A stretch of 64,000 nt of DNA from positions 1 to 64,000 of the forward strand of contig CAJYYA010000021.1 of NCBI GenBank assembly GCA_913778905.1, given 5' to 3'. The first letter of the stretch is position 1. Every line of letters begins with the position of its first letter. Shown in pieces: positions 20,087 to 28,875 of this stretch. The notes under the pieces were generated by a model that was not told where the DNA came from, did no database searches, and worked only from the letters and a program-made list of their open reading frames with translations. The position numbers were made by a program, and so were the translations under genes. Source of the stretch: an uncultured Naasia sp. (GTDB lineage: Bacteria > Actinomycetota > Actinomycetes > Actinomycetales > Microbacteriaceae).

Positions 20087-21109
20087 TCATCTCTCGCCGA
20101 GCAGACGCGAGAGATAGCGGGCTACAGCGCGCACGGCCGCCATGTTGTTGGAGTAATCCATTCTGATGGGCCCCAGAACGCCGAGACGTGCGATTTCGCC
20201 CGAGGAGGAACTGTAACCGCTGCTCAGGACGGCGGCCTCGGAGAGCCCCGTCGCCTCGTTCTCGCGGCCGATGGTGACCGCGATCCCGTTGGCGTCGAGA
20301 GCCACCTCGCGGAAGAGACGGAGGAGGACGACCTGCTCCTCGATCGCGTCGAGGACCGGGTGGATACTGCCTGCGAAGTCCCGTTCCGTGCGGGCGAGGT
20401 TGCCGGTTCCGGCGAGGACGATCCGATCCTGGCGCCCCTCGCCCACCTGCTCGGTGAGAGCCGTCGTGATCGCCCGCACCAGACCCGCCTGCGGCTCGAC
20501 GTAACGCGTCGGCAATGTGGACAGGGCTTCGGCGGCGGCCGCCAGAGCGAGTCCGGCGACGGTCTCGTTGATGGCTTGACGCAACGAGATCAGGAAGTCC
20601 GGGTCGACGTCGGCGGGCATGTCGACCACGCGCTGGGCGACGTGGCCGCCGTCGGTGATGAGCACCGACAGCAGTCGGTCGGCGGTCAGCGGGACGAGCT
20701 CGACGTGGCGGACCATGACGCGCGAAAGCGTCGGGTACTGCACCACGGCCACCTGTTGCGTCAGCTGCGAGAGCAGACGCGTGGTGCGACTCAGGACGTC
20801 GTCGAGATCGACGGAGGATCCGAGGAAGCGCTCGATGGCCTGCTTCTGAGCGGGCGAGAGGGGTCGGAGATCGGCGAGCTGATCGACGAACACGCGATAG
20901 CCCTTGTCCGTCGGCACGCGCCCCGACGAGGTGTGGGGAGCGGTGATCAGCTCCTCTTCCTCGAGCTGTGCCATGTCGTTGCGGATGGTCGCGGCGGACA
21001 CCCCGAAACGGTGCCGCTCGACGATCGACTTCGAGCCGACCGGCTCACGCGACGCGACGTAGTCCTCCACGATCACGCGAAGGACCTCGAGGCTTCTCTC
21101 CGACGCCAC
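20087..21109 (-). CDS. hrcA: Heat-inducible transcription repressor HrcA
   Basis: The 340-residue protein starts SERSLEVLRVIVEDYV, the classic winged-helix N-terminus of HrcA, and continues with the GAF-like and inserted dimerisation domains. It represses heat-shock genes by binding CIRCE. The GTG at 21109 (AGGAGG four bases upstream) is chosen over the GTG at 21130, which falls inside the CIRCE operator. Autoregulation with dnaJ follows from that operator. Confidence 0.96.
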   Translation of the reverse strand: MASERSLEVLRVIVEDYVASREPVGSKSIVERHRFGVSAATIRNDMAQLEEEELITAPHTSSGRVPTDKGYRVFVDQLADLRPLSPAQKQAIERFLGSSVDLDDVLSRTTRLLSQLTQQVAVVQYPTLSRVMVRHVELVPLTADRLLSVLITDGGHVAQRVVDMPADVDPDFLISLRQAINETVAGLALAAAAEALSTLPTRYVEPQAGLVRAITTALTEQVGEGRQDRIVLAGTGNLARTERDFAGSIHPVLDAIEEQVVLLRLFREVALDANGIAVTIGRENEATGLSEAAVLSSGYSSSSGEIARLGVLGPIRMDYSNNMAAVRAVARYLSRLLGER

Positions 21110-21123
21110 GGCTCCTCCTGTCG

Positions 21124-21150
21124 CTGGCACTCCGGACGGTCAAGTGCCAA
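21124..21150 (-). promoter_or_regulatory. CIRCE operator upstream of hrcA
   Basis: On the hrcA strand the sequence reads TTGGCACTT, nine bases, GAGTGCCAG. It matches the CIRCE consensus TTAGCACTC-N9-GAGTGCTAA at 13 of 18 positions with exact spacing. It ends 14 bases before the chosen GTG. A TAGAAT hexamer (21150-21155) directly abuts it and is a good -10 candidate, so HrcA binding would block transcription starting here. Confidence 0.88.
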
Positions 21151-21327
21151 TTCTACCCGCTTCACGTGCGACGCTCCCATTGCATGGGGGCCGAGTCTGA
21201 GAGTAGGTTGAGCACCGCCGAAACGCGGGGGTGGCGGGTCGATCACGATTTTCCGGGGCGGCACCGTTTGAATAGCCACGCACCGCCCATCGGTTATGTG
21301 TCTCATCAACCACCAAAGGAACGTGAA
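21151..21327. other. Divergent intergenic region between hrcA and a DUF4870 gene
   Basis: This gap must hold promoters for both genes. The only recognisable elements are the TAGAAT -10 candidate of hrcA at the left edge and AAAGGA in front of the right-hand gene. No repeat, RNA gene or other open frame with a ribosome binding site is evident. Confidence 0.5.
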
Positions 21328-21711
21328 ATGTCCGCAACGCCTCCGCCGCCTCCCTCGAACGGCTACACGCCGCCCGCAGCCGCAGCCATGTCGCCTGAGG
21401 ACCAGCGTCTCTGGGCGACCCTCGACCACATCGGCGGTATTTTCTTCGGCTGGATCTCGACCCTGGTGATCTACCTGGTCATGAAGGACCGCGGCGGCTT
21501 CATCCGTCAGCACTCGACGTCCGCGCTGAACTTCCACATCACGATGGCCATCGCCATGATCGTCGGTTACATCCTGACCTTGGTCGTCGTCGGAGTCCTC
21601 GTGATCATCGCCGTCTACGTCGTCATCATCATCTTCGCGATCATGGCCGCTATCGCCGCGAACAAGGGCGAGCAGTACACCTACCCGCTCTCCATCAAGT
21701 TCATCAAGTAA
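21328..21711 (+). CDS. DUF4870-family small membrane protein
   Basis: The 127-residue protein has a Pro/Ala-rich N-terminal tail (about 27 residues), then DUF4870 features: WATLDHIGG with a first helix, a polar turn FIRQHSTSALNF, and two further long helices ending in an Ile/Val/Ala-rich stretch before the polar C-terminus. The ATG has AAAGGA seven bases upstream. Small Tic20-like proteins of this kind are common beside hrcA/hemW in Microbacteriaceae; their function is unknown. Confidence 0.85.
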   Translation: MSATPPPPPSNGYTPPAAAAMSPEDQRLWATLDHIGGIFFGWISTLVIYLVMKDRGGFIRQHSTSALNFHITMAIAMIVGYILTLVVVGVLVIIAVYVVIIIFAIMAAIAANKGEQYTYPLSIKFIK

Positions 21712-21731
21712 GCCGCACGGCTCAGCTTTCG

Positions 21732-21773
21732 CGAACGCCCGTCGGACCACCTCGGTGGTCCGACGGGCGTTCG
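21732..21773. terminator. Bidirectional terminator between the DUF4870 gene and hemW
   Basis: A perfect 20-base inverted repeat with a two-base centre (19-base arms at 21733-21751 and 21754-21772, plus a closing C-G pair) lies between two convergent genes. It has no clear T-run, like many actinobacterial terminators. Confidence 0.85.
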
Positions 21774-21798
21774 TCGTTCGAGAGCTCGGGACGAACGG

Positions 21799-23040
21799 TC
21801 AGGTGATGCGGCGTACGACGTCGTCGGCGAGAAGCCGGCCTCGTCGGGTCAGCACCAGCGTGCCGCGAAGAGCCTTCGCCGGCTCGACCAGACCATCGGC
21901 CAGCAGACCGGCCACCGCCGTGCGCCCCTCGGAAGTCAGCGTCGACGTCGACAGGCCGTCGCGGATACGGATCTCGAGCAGGATCCGCTCGATCCTCCGC
22001 GTCTCATCGTCGAGCGTCTCGCGGCCTACTGCAGGGGATTCTCCGCGTGCGATCCGCTCCGCGTAGGCGGCGGGATGACGGGCGTTCCACCAGCGCACTC
22101 CCCCGACGTGGCTGTGCGACCCGGGTCCGACGCCCCACCAATCCGCACCCGTCCAATAGGACAGGTTGTGGCGGGAGCGGTGCGCAGGATCGGGCTCGCC
22201 GGAGGCGTCGGCACGAGCCCAGTTGCTGACCTCGTACCAGGCGTATCCGGCCTCGCTGAGCAGGTCGTCGACCAGTTCGTACATGTCGGCCTGCAGGTCG
22301 TCGTCGGGCATCGGCAGCGCTCCCGACCGGATCTGGCGGGCCATCTTGGTGCCGTCCTCCACGATCAGCGCGTAGGCCGAGACGTGGTCGGGCTCCTGCG
22401 CGATCGCGTGTTCGACCGAGCGGCGCCAGTCGTCGAGCGTCTCACCCGGGGTGCCGTAGATGAGGTCGAGGCTGACGTTCAGCCCCGCCTCACGCGCCCA
22501 CGCGACGACGAGCGGCACCCGCGCGGGGTCGTGCGTGCGGTCCAGCGTCGCGAGCACCGACGGGACGGCGGATTGCATGCCGAAGGAGACACGCGTGAAG
22601 CCGGCCTCCGCGAGGCGCTGGAGATAGGCGAGGTCCACGGAGTCCGGGTTGGCCTCCGTCGTGATCTCGGCACCGGACTGGATTCCGATCCGCCTCCGCA
22701 CCGCCTCCAGCATGTGGACGAGGTCGTCGGCGGGGAGAAGCGTCGGCGTCCCGCCGCCGAAGAAGACGGTCGCCGCCTCGCGTCGGGGAAGGCCCGCATC
22801 GGCGAGCACGCGAGCCGCCTGGGCCACCTCGTCGGCGGCCTGCCCGGCGAAGTCGCTGCGCTTCGCACCTCGCAACTCGTCGGCCGTGTAGGTGTTGAAG
22901 TCGCAGTACCCGCACCGCACACGGCAGAACGGCACGTGCAGGTAGACGCCGAGGGCCCGCTCGTCGGATCCGGGGACGACGCTGGGCGGGAGAGCCCCGT
23001 CGAGCGGGGCCGGATCGGCGAGCGGAAGCGCACTGGGCAT
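21799..23040 (-). CDS. hemW: Heme chaperone HemW (radical SAM)
   Basis: The 413-residue protein has the radical SAM cysteine motif CRVRCGYCDF, a GGGTPTLL SAM-binding block and a C-terminal HemN-type domain. Such proteins are often annotated oxygen-independent coproporphyrinogen oxidase, but HemW inserts heme into target proteins. The frame is open further upstream, but that part runs into a palindromic element (23052-23131), so ATG 23040 is the credible start. It diverges from a HAD hydrolase gene. Confidence 0.93.
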   Translation of the reverse strand: MPSALPLADPAPLDGALPPSVVPGSDERALGVYLHVPFCRVRCGYCDFNTYTADELRGAKRSDFAGQAADEVAQAARVLADAGLPRREAATVFFGGGTPTLLPADDLVHMLEAVRRRIGIQSGAEITTEANPDSVDLAYLQRLAEAGFTRVSFGMQSAVPSVLATLDRTHDPARVPLVVAWAREAGLNVSLDLIYGTPGETLDDWRRSVEHAIAQEPDHVSAYALIVEDGTKMARQIRSGALPMPDDDLQADMYELVDDLLSEAGYAWYEVSNWARADASGEPDPAHRSRHNLSYWTGADWWGVGPGSHSHVGGVRWWNARHPAAYAERIARGESPAVGRETLDDETRRIERILLEIRIRDGLSTSTLTSEGRTAVAGLLADGLVEPAKALRGTLVLTRRGRLLADDVVRRIT

Positions 23041-23051
23041 CCCTCCATTCT

Positions 23052-23131
23052 CCCCCGCCATTGCGGAGTGTCGCGCCGACTGCGGGGTCGAAACCCGGCG
23101 CAGTCGTCGCGACACTCCGCAGTGGCGGGGG
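23052..23131. repeat. Palindromic element type A, copy 1
   Basis: Arms of 33 bases (23052-23084 and 23099-23131) are complementary except at two positions, with a 14-base centre that can itself pair partly (GGGTCGAAACCC). It fills most of the space between the divergent hemW and HAD genes, 11 bases from the hemW start and 22 bases from the HAD start, so it would lie in both 5' untranslated regions. Its core TGCGGAGTGTCGCG recurs in the element at 48365-48446. Confidence 0.85.
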
Positions 23132-23153
23132 ACGGGCATGGGAGGGTGGAGGC

Positions 23154-23831
23154 GTGGAAAGCTACGCCCTCTGGGACATCGACGGCACGCTGCTCAAGAA
23201 CGGCGCGAAGGCGGGATCGCTGTACGACATCGCCGTCGCGGAAGTGACCGGGTTCGTCGCCGGCACCGCGTCACCCGGGGAGCACGGGAAGACCGACGGC
23301 CAGATCATCTCCGAGCGTCTCGCCCAGTACGGACTCGATCCCGCCCATCACTCCGCCGTCGGCGCACGACTCGACGAGCTCTCGACCGAGGCCAATCTCG
23401 GACCGAACCGCCGCGAGCTGACCGCCGGGGTGCCGGAGGCTCTCGCCGCGGTGGCTGCCGCGGGTTGGACCAACGCGCTGCTCACCGGCAACTCGCCCAC
23501 GCGGGCCCGGGTCAAGCTCGTCGGTGCGGGCCTGAGCGAGGCCGATTTCGACTGGGACATGTCGTTCTTCGGTCAGACGGCACTCAAGCGCAGCGACATC
23601 ACGGCTGCGGCGCGGGTGGGTCTTGCCGGGCTGACGTCCGTCATCATCGGGGACACACCCAGCGACGGCTCGGCGGCGGATGCGGCCGGAATCCCGTTCA
23701 TCGCGGTCGCGACGGGCGTATTCGACCGCTCCGTCCTGGAGGCGACCAGCGCCCGAGTGGTGCTGGACGACCTCGTGAGCGGCCTGCCCGGACTGCTCGA
23801 CGAGCTGAAGCGGATCGGCTCGGAAGGCTGA
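23154..23831 (+). CDS. HAD-superfamily hydrolase
   Basis: The 225-residue protein has the HAD motif I LWDIDGTLL at its N-terminus, motif II LLTGNSPT and motif IV IIGDTPSDGSAA, with a helical cap between I and II, the layout of phosphoglycolate-phosphatase-like enzymes. The substrate cannot be assigned. It starts with GTG after GGAGGGTGGAGG. It converges tightly (26 bases) on the DUF1990 gene. Confidence 0.9.
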   Translation: MESYALWDIDGTLLKNGAKAGSLYDIAVAEVTGFVAGTASPGEHGKTDGQIISERLAQYGLDPAHHSAVGARLDELSTEANLGPNRRELTAGVPEALAAVAAAGWTNALLTGNSPTRARVKLVGAGLSEADFDWDMSFFGQTALKRSDITAAARVGLAGLTSVIIGDTPSDGSAADAAGIPFIAVATGVFDRSVLEATSARVVLDDLVSGLPGLLDELKRIGSEG

Positions 23832-23857
23832 CCTCGGCCCCGATCCGGCCTTGCTGA

Positions 23858-24520
23858 TCAGCCGCCGATGCGGGTGGGGTGCAGCGCGGTGAGCAGGCTG
23901 CGGTTGTCCTGCTTCTGGCGGAGTCGGAGCATGGCCGACGGGATCTTGGCGGACGCGTTCGCGGCGCGGAAGACCGAGCGGACAGTCAGCCAGACCTCGC
24001 CGTCCTCGCGCTGCTCGATGACCTGCAGCTGCTCACCCTCCATGGGGTGGCCGAGTCGTGTGCCGTAGGCGAAGCCGATGCGGTTGAGCTCCTGGATGAC
24101 GTAGACGACCTTGACGGGCCCCTCGACCTCGAACGGACCGACCTTGCGGTGCAGCACGGCAGTCATGCCCGCCGAGATGAAGGGGGTGCCGTCGGCGGCG
24201 TAGAGCTCTTCTTCGACGGGGGCGGCGGGTCCGATGGCACGGCCGTCCTCACCGAACTCGATGCCCGTGTAGGCGACGCCGTCGGCCTCGGCGACGATGT
24301 CGGTGACCTCGATCCCGGCGCCGCGCTGCAGTCCCCAGGTCATGAGGTCGCGGGTCGCGGTCTCGAAGCGGGCGTCGCCGCTGCCGAGCTTCTGGTCGCC
24401 CTGCCACGACTTGTAGCCTGAGGGCGGGTAGGCCAGGATCTCGTCGGTCTGGGTCGCGCCGATCGACGCGTAGTTGAGGGTGGAGTCGGCCGAGGGGCCG
24501 CCGCGCAGGGGTCCGGTCAC
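23858..24520 (-). CDS. DUF1990-family protein
   Basis: The 220-residue protein has the family opening LNYASIGAT and the YPPSGYKSWQG block, followed by a beta-rich domain. DUF1990 proteins are widespread in Actinobacteria and of unknown function; the fold may be START/lipocalin-like, but the sequence does not show a ligand. The start is GTG at 24520. It follows lepA on the same strand after a hairpin. Confidence 0.85.
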   Translation of the reverse strand: MTGPLRGGPSADSTLNYASIGATQTDEILAYPPSGYKSWQGDQKLGSGDARFETATRDLMTWGLQRGAGIEVTDIVAEADGVAYTGIEFGEDGRAIGPAAPVEEELYAADGTPFISAGMTAVLHRKVGPFEVEGPVKVVYVIQELNRIGFAYGTRLGHPMEGEQLQVIEQREDGEVWLTVRSVFRAANASAKIPSAMLRLRQKQDNRSLLTALHPTRIGG

Positions 24521-24552
24521 GTCGCGATCACTCGTCCTCTCGGCGGCAAAGG

Positions 24553-24583
24553 CCGCTCGCTCTCGGCCACCGCGAGAGAGCGG
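24553..24583. terminator. Hairpin downstream of lepA
   Basis: CCGCTC-G-CTCTCG pairs with CGAGAG and GAGCGG across a seven-base loop, giving an imperfect but GC-rich stem about 55 bases past the lepA stop and 33 bases before the DUF1990 start. It is a likely lepA terminator, though no T-run follows. Confidence 0.55.
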
Positions 24584-24637
24584 TGACGCGTCATCAACTC
24601 ATCCATCTTGCCGCGGATCGACTGGATGTCGAGCGGA

Positions 24638-26488
<1,851 letters not shown>

Positions 26489-26843
26489 ATCCGAGAAGTC
26501 TCCCACACGCCGCGCTCCCGCCGAGTAGCGCGGACCTTCCGGCCTTGTACGGGTATTGCGGCTCAGTTGGTACGCCGCAACGTTCTCTCTTGGCCGGAAT
26601 ACCCGTGCAGGTGGCGGGGGCGGGGGCGCGCTGGTATGCTCTTGCGTTGGTCCGCGTGCTCGATCACGAGCGCCGGGTCTGCCGATTCCACTCGCGTGGT
26701 CATCCTCTCGTTCGCGGACGACCTCGTTTCCTGTGCTGCTGCCACAGGGGTGCGATACCGGCTGGCGGCGTCTGCCCTCTATCCAGACAGCTTCCACACC
26801 AGTCATTCACACACGTACGAATCGAACAGAAGAAAGAGCTCTC
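26489..26843. other. Divergent lepA-rpsT intergenic region
   Basis: These 355 bases hold the promoters of lepA and rpsT. The lepA-side half contains the tRNA-like nested hairpin (26537-26606). A TATGCT hexamer near 26634 could be a -10 box for rpsT, which would leave a leader of about 200 bases; no matching -35 is obvious. I see no coding region with a ribosome binding site and cannot identify a riboswitch. Confidence 0.5.
26537..26606 (+). other. tRNA-like nested inverted repeat (possible tRNA remnant)
   Basis: ACGGGTATT (26549-26557) pairs perfectly with AATACCCGT (26598-26606). Inside it GCGGC/GCCGC (26558-26562, 26574-26578) closes a loop TCAGTTGGTAC, which is a typical tRNA D-loop. No anticodon arm or T-arm with GTTCGA follows; only 19 bases separate the D-like arm from the 3' acceptor-like strand. 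A rival stem TTCCGGCC/GGCCGGAA (26537-26544, 26592-26599) shares bases with it. This is either a decayed tRNA or an unrelated structured leader. Confidence 0.45.
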
Positions 26844-27104
26844 GTGGCAAACATCAAGTCGCAGATCAAGCGCATCCTGACCAACAAGAAGGCCCAGGAC
26901 CGCAACAAGGCCGTCAAGAGCCAGCTCAAGTCCGCCGTCCGCGCCACCCGTGAGGCCATCGCCGCCGGCGACAAGGAGAAGGCCACCGCCGCTCTCGCCC
27001 TCGCGAACAAGCGTCTCGACAAGGCCGTCTCCAAGGGCGTCATCCACCGCAACCAGGCGGCCAACCGCAAGTCGGCCATCTCGAAGCAGGTCTCCGCGCT
27101 CTGA
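26844..27104 (+). CDS. rpsT: 30S ribosomal protein S20
   Basis: An 86-residue, lysine-rich helical protein, [16 protein letters not shown] at the start and [18 protein letters not shown] at the end, is unmistakably bS20. It binds the 5' domain of 16S rRNA. It starts with GTG after AGAAAGAGC. Its position between lepA and holA is conserved. Confidence 0.98.
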   Translation: MANIKSQIKRILTNKKAQDRNKAVKSQLKSAVRATREAIAAGDKEKATAALALANKRLDKAVSKGVIHRNQAANRKSAISKQVSAL

Positions 27105-27119
27105 CGCAGAGCATCCGAC

Positions 27120-27150
27120 GAAAGGCTCCGCTCCGGCGGGGCCTTTTCTC
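27120..27150 (+). terminator. rpsT terminator
   Basis: AAAGGC(T)CCGC pairs with GCGG(G)GCCTTT across a short loop, followed by TCTCGTT. It lies 16 bases after the rpsT stop and resembles a standard rho-independent terminator. Confidence 0.85.
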
Positions 27151-27289
27151 GTTAACGCCCATTGGCGCGACCCGGGCGACTGGCCGTGGAACAACGATGC
27201 TCGGCAGAGATCCGATCGCGGCTGAGCACACCCGCTCCGAGACTGATCGAGAGGCGCCGACAGGACGCGCCGGTCGTCAGGAGGTCACC

Positions 27290-27748
27290 ATGTCCGAAAC
27301 CCTCGCCACCCCGCCGCCGACACGCGACGCGGGAGCCGTTGAGCATTTTCGTCGCCGCCTGGCGTTCGAGACCGACCCCGCGGATCTCCACGCCGATCTG
27401 GAAGCCGGCACGGGAGTCGTCGTGGTCGATACCCGCAGCGACGCCGCGTGGGCCCAAGGTCGGATTCCGCAGGCGCTCCACATGCCCACGGTCCGGATCC
27501 GCGAGGAAGCTGCGAACCTCATCGCCCCCGGCACATCTGTCGTCGTCTATTGCTGGAGTCCCGGCTGCAACGGCGGCAGCAAGGCCGCCCTGGCGTTCGC
27601 CGAACTGGGCTATCCGGTCCGCGAGATGATCGGCGGGTTCGAGTACTGGGCCCGCGAGGGCTACCCGGTCGCGACCGACTCCGGCGTGAGCCGTCGCGCG
27701 GCGGACCCGCTGACCGCGCCGACCGCGGGGCCCAGCTGCGGCTGCTGA
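27290..27748 (+). CDS. Rhodanese-domain protein
   Basis: A 152-residue single rhodanese domain: DTRSDAAWAQGRIPQALHMP near the centre and the active-site loop VVYCWSPGCNGG with a catalytic Cys near residue 85, plus a second Cys in the loop. The tail ends SCGC. Such proteins move sulfane sulfur; the acceptor is unknown. The ATG has CAGGAGG nearby, and upstream in-frame sequence lacks such a site. It converges on holA. Confidence 0.88.
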   Translation: MSETLATPPPTRDAGAVEHFRRRLAFETDPADLHADLEAGTGVVVVDTRSDAAWAQGRIPQALHMPTVRIREEAANLIAPGTSVVVYCWSPGCNGGSKAALAFAELGYPVREMIGGFEYWAREGYPVATDSGVSRRAADPLTAPTAGPSCGC

Positions 27749-27800
27749 CGCCCGTCGTCCCGGTGGTCCCCGGACCGCCGGGACACTCGGCTCGAGCCGC

Positions 27801-28847
27801 TCACACGGTGATGGTGCCTCGGGAAGCGACGATCCGCACCATCCGCTCGAGAGCGTAGAGGGGGTCGCGGGCTGCACCCTTGATGCGCTCGTCGGTGTCG
27901 GCGAGCACCTCGAAACACCGACCGAGCCCCTCCTCGGTCCACCCTTCGAGGTCGCGGCGGGCGCGGTCGACCTGCCACGGAGCGGCGCCGATCGACGACG
28001 CGATCTGGCCCGACGGACCGCGAACGCCGGACACCTTCGCCATGGTGCGCAGTTTCGCGGCGAAGGCGGCGACGGTGGGCACGGGGTCGGCTCCGCTCGC
28101 GAGGGCGTGGCGCAGCAGAGCGAGGGCCTCTCCGTGTCGACCGGCGATGGCGGCGTCGGCGACCTTGAAGGCGTTGGTCTCGATGCGGCCGCCGTAGTAC
28201 TTGTCGACGACAGCCTCGGTGATCTCCTCGCTCGCATCGGAGATCAGCTGGCTGCATGCGGCGGCGAGCTCCGCCACGTCGTCCTGGAAAGCCGCCAGCA
28301 CGGCGCGCAGCGCGCCGGGTGTGATTCGACGGCCTGCACTGCGGAACTCGGCGACGGCGAAGTCGTGCTTCTCGGAGTCCTTCTTCAACTCGAGGCAGGC
28401 GACCTCGATGGCGCCGCCGGTGCCCGCGCGGATCGCGTCGAGCAGCTTCTTCCCCCGTACTCCCCCGGCGTGCCGGAGGACGACGTAGGCGTCGGCCGCC
28501 GGCGTGGCCACGTAATCGAGCGCGTCGGCGAGGAAGCGGTCGGAGCACTTCTCCACGTTCGTCACCCGAACCATCCGGGGCTCGCCGAACAGCGACGGAG
28601 ACGCGAGGCTGACGAGCTCGCCCGGTGCGTAGTCGGCGGCGTCGAGATCGTTCACCTCGAGGCTCGGATCCTCAGTGGTGAGCATGTCGCGGAGGAGCCG
28701 CGTCGCCCGATCGGCGAGGAACCCCTCGGTGCCCGAGACCAGCACGACCGGTGCAGGGCGGATGTCCGACCAGCTCAGCGCGTTGGACGCTCCACCGGAG
28801 CGTGACCCCGCCCCGCGAGCGGCGGGACGGGAGGTGCGAGTGGCCAT
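27801..28847 (-). CDS. holA: DNA polymerase III subunit delta
   Basis: The 348-residue protein follows the HolA pattern: a short disordered Ala/Gly/Arg/Ser N-terminus, then LVSGTEGFLADRAT in an AAA+-like domain without a Walker A, and the helical clamp-loader collar domain. Delta opens the beta sliding clamp. It follows comEC after 28 bases, as in most Actinobacteria. Confidence 0.93.
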   Translation of the reverse strand: MATRTSRPAARGAGSRSGGASNALSWSDIRPAPVVLVSGTEGFLADRATRLLRDMLTTEDPSLEVNDLDAADYAPGELVSLASPSLFGEPRMVRVTNVEKCSDRFLADALDYVATPAADAYVVLRHAGGVRGKKLLDAIRAGTGGAIEVACLELKKDSEKHDFAVAEFRSAGRRITPGALRAVLAAFQDDVAELAAACSQLISDASEEITEAVVDKYYGGRIETNAFKVADAAIAGRHGEALALLRHALASGADPVPTVAAFAAKLRTMAKVSGVRGPSGQIASSIGAAPWQVDRARRDLEGWTEEGLGRCFEVLADTDERIKGAARDPLYALERMVRIVASRGTITV

Positions 28848-28875
28848 TCCCCCACCCTAGCCAGCGGTGCCGACA

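Noticed and set aside
23041-23139. N-terminal extension of hemW through the palindrome
   Set aside because: The extra residues are low-complexity and encoded by the repeat; family proteins begin near ATG 23040.
26549-26606. Functional tRNA gene
   Set aside because: It lacks an anticodon arm, a T-arm with GTTCGA and a CCA-compatible end, and is too short.
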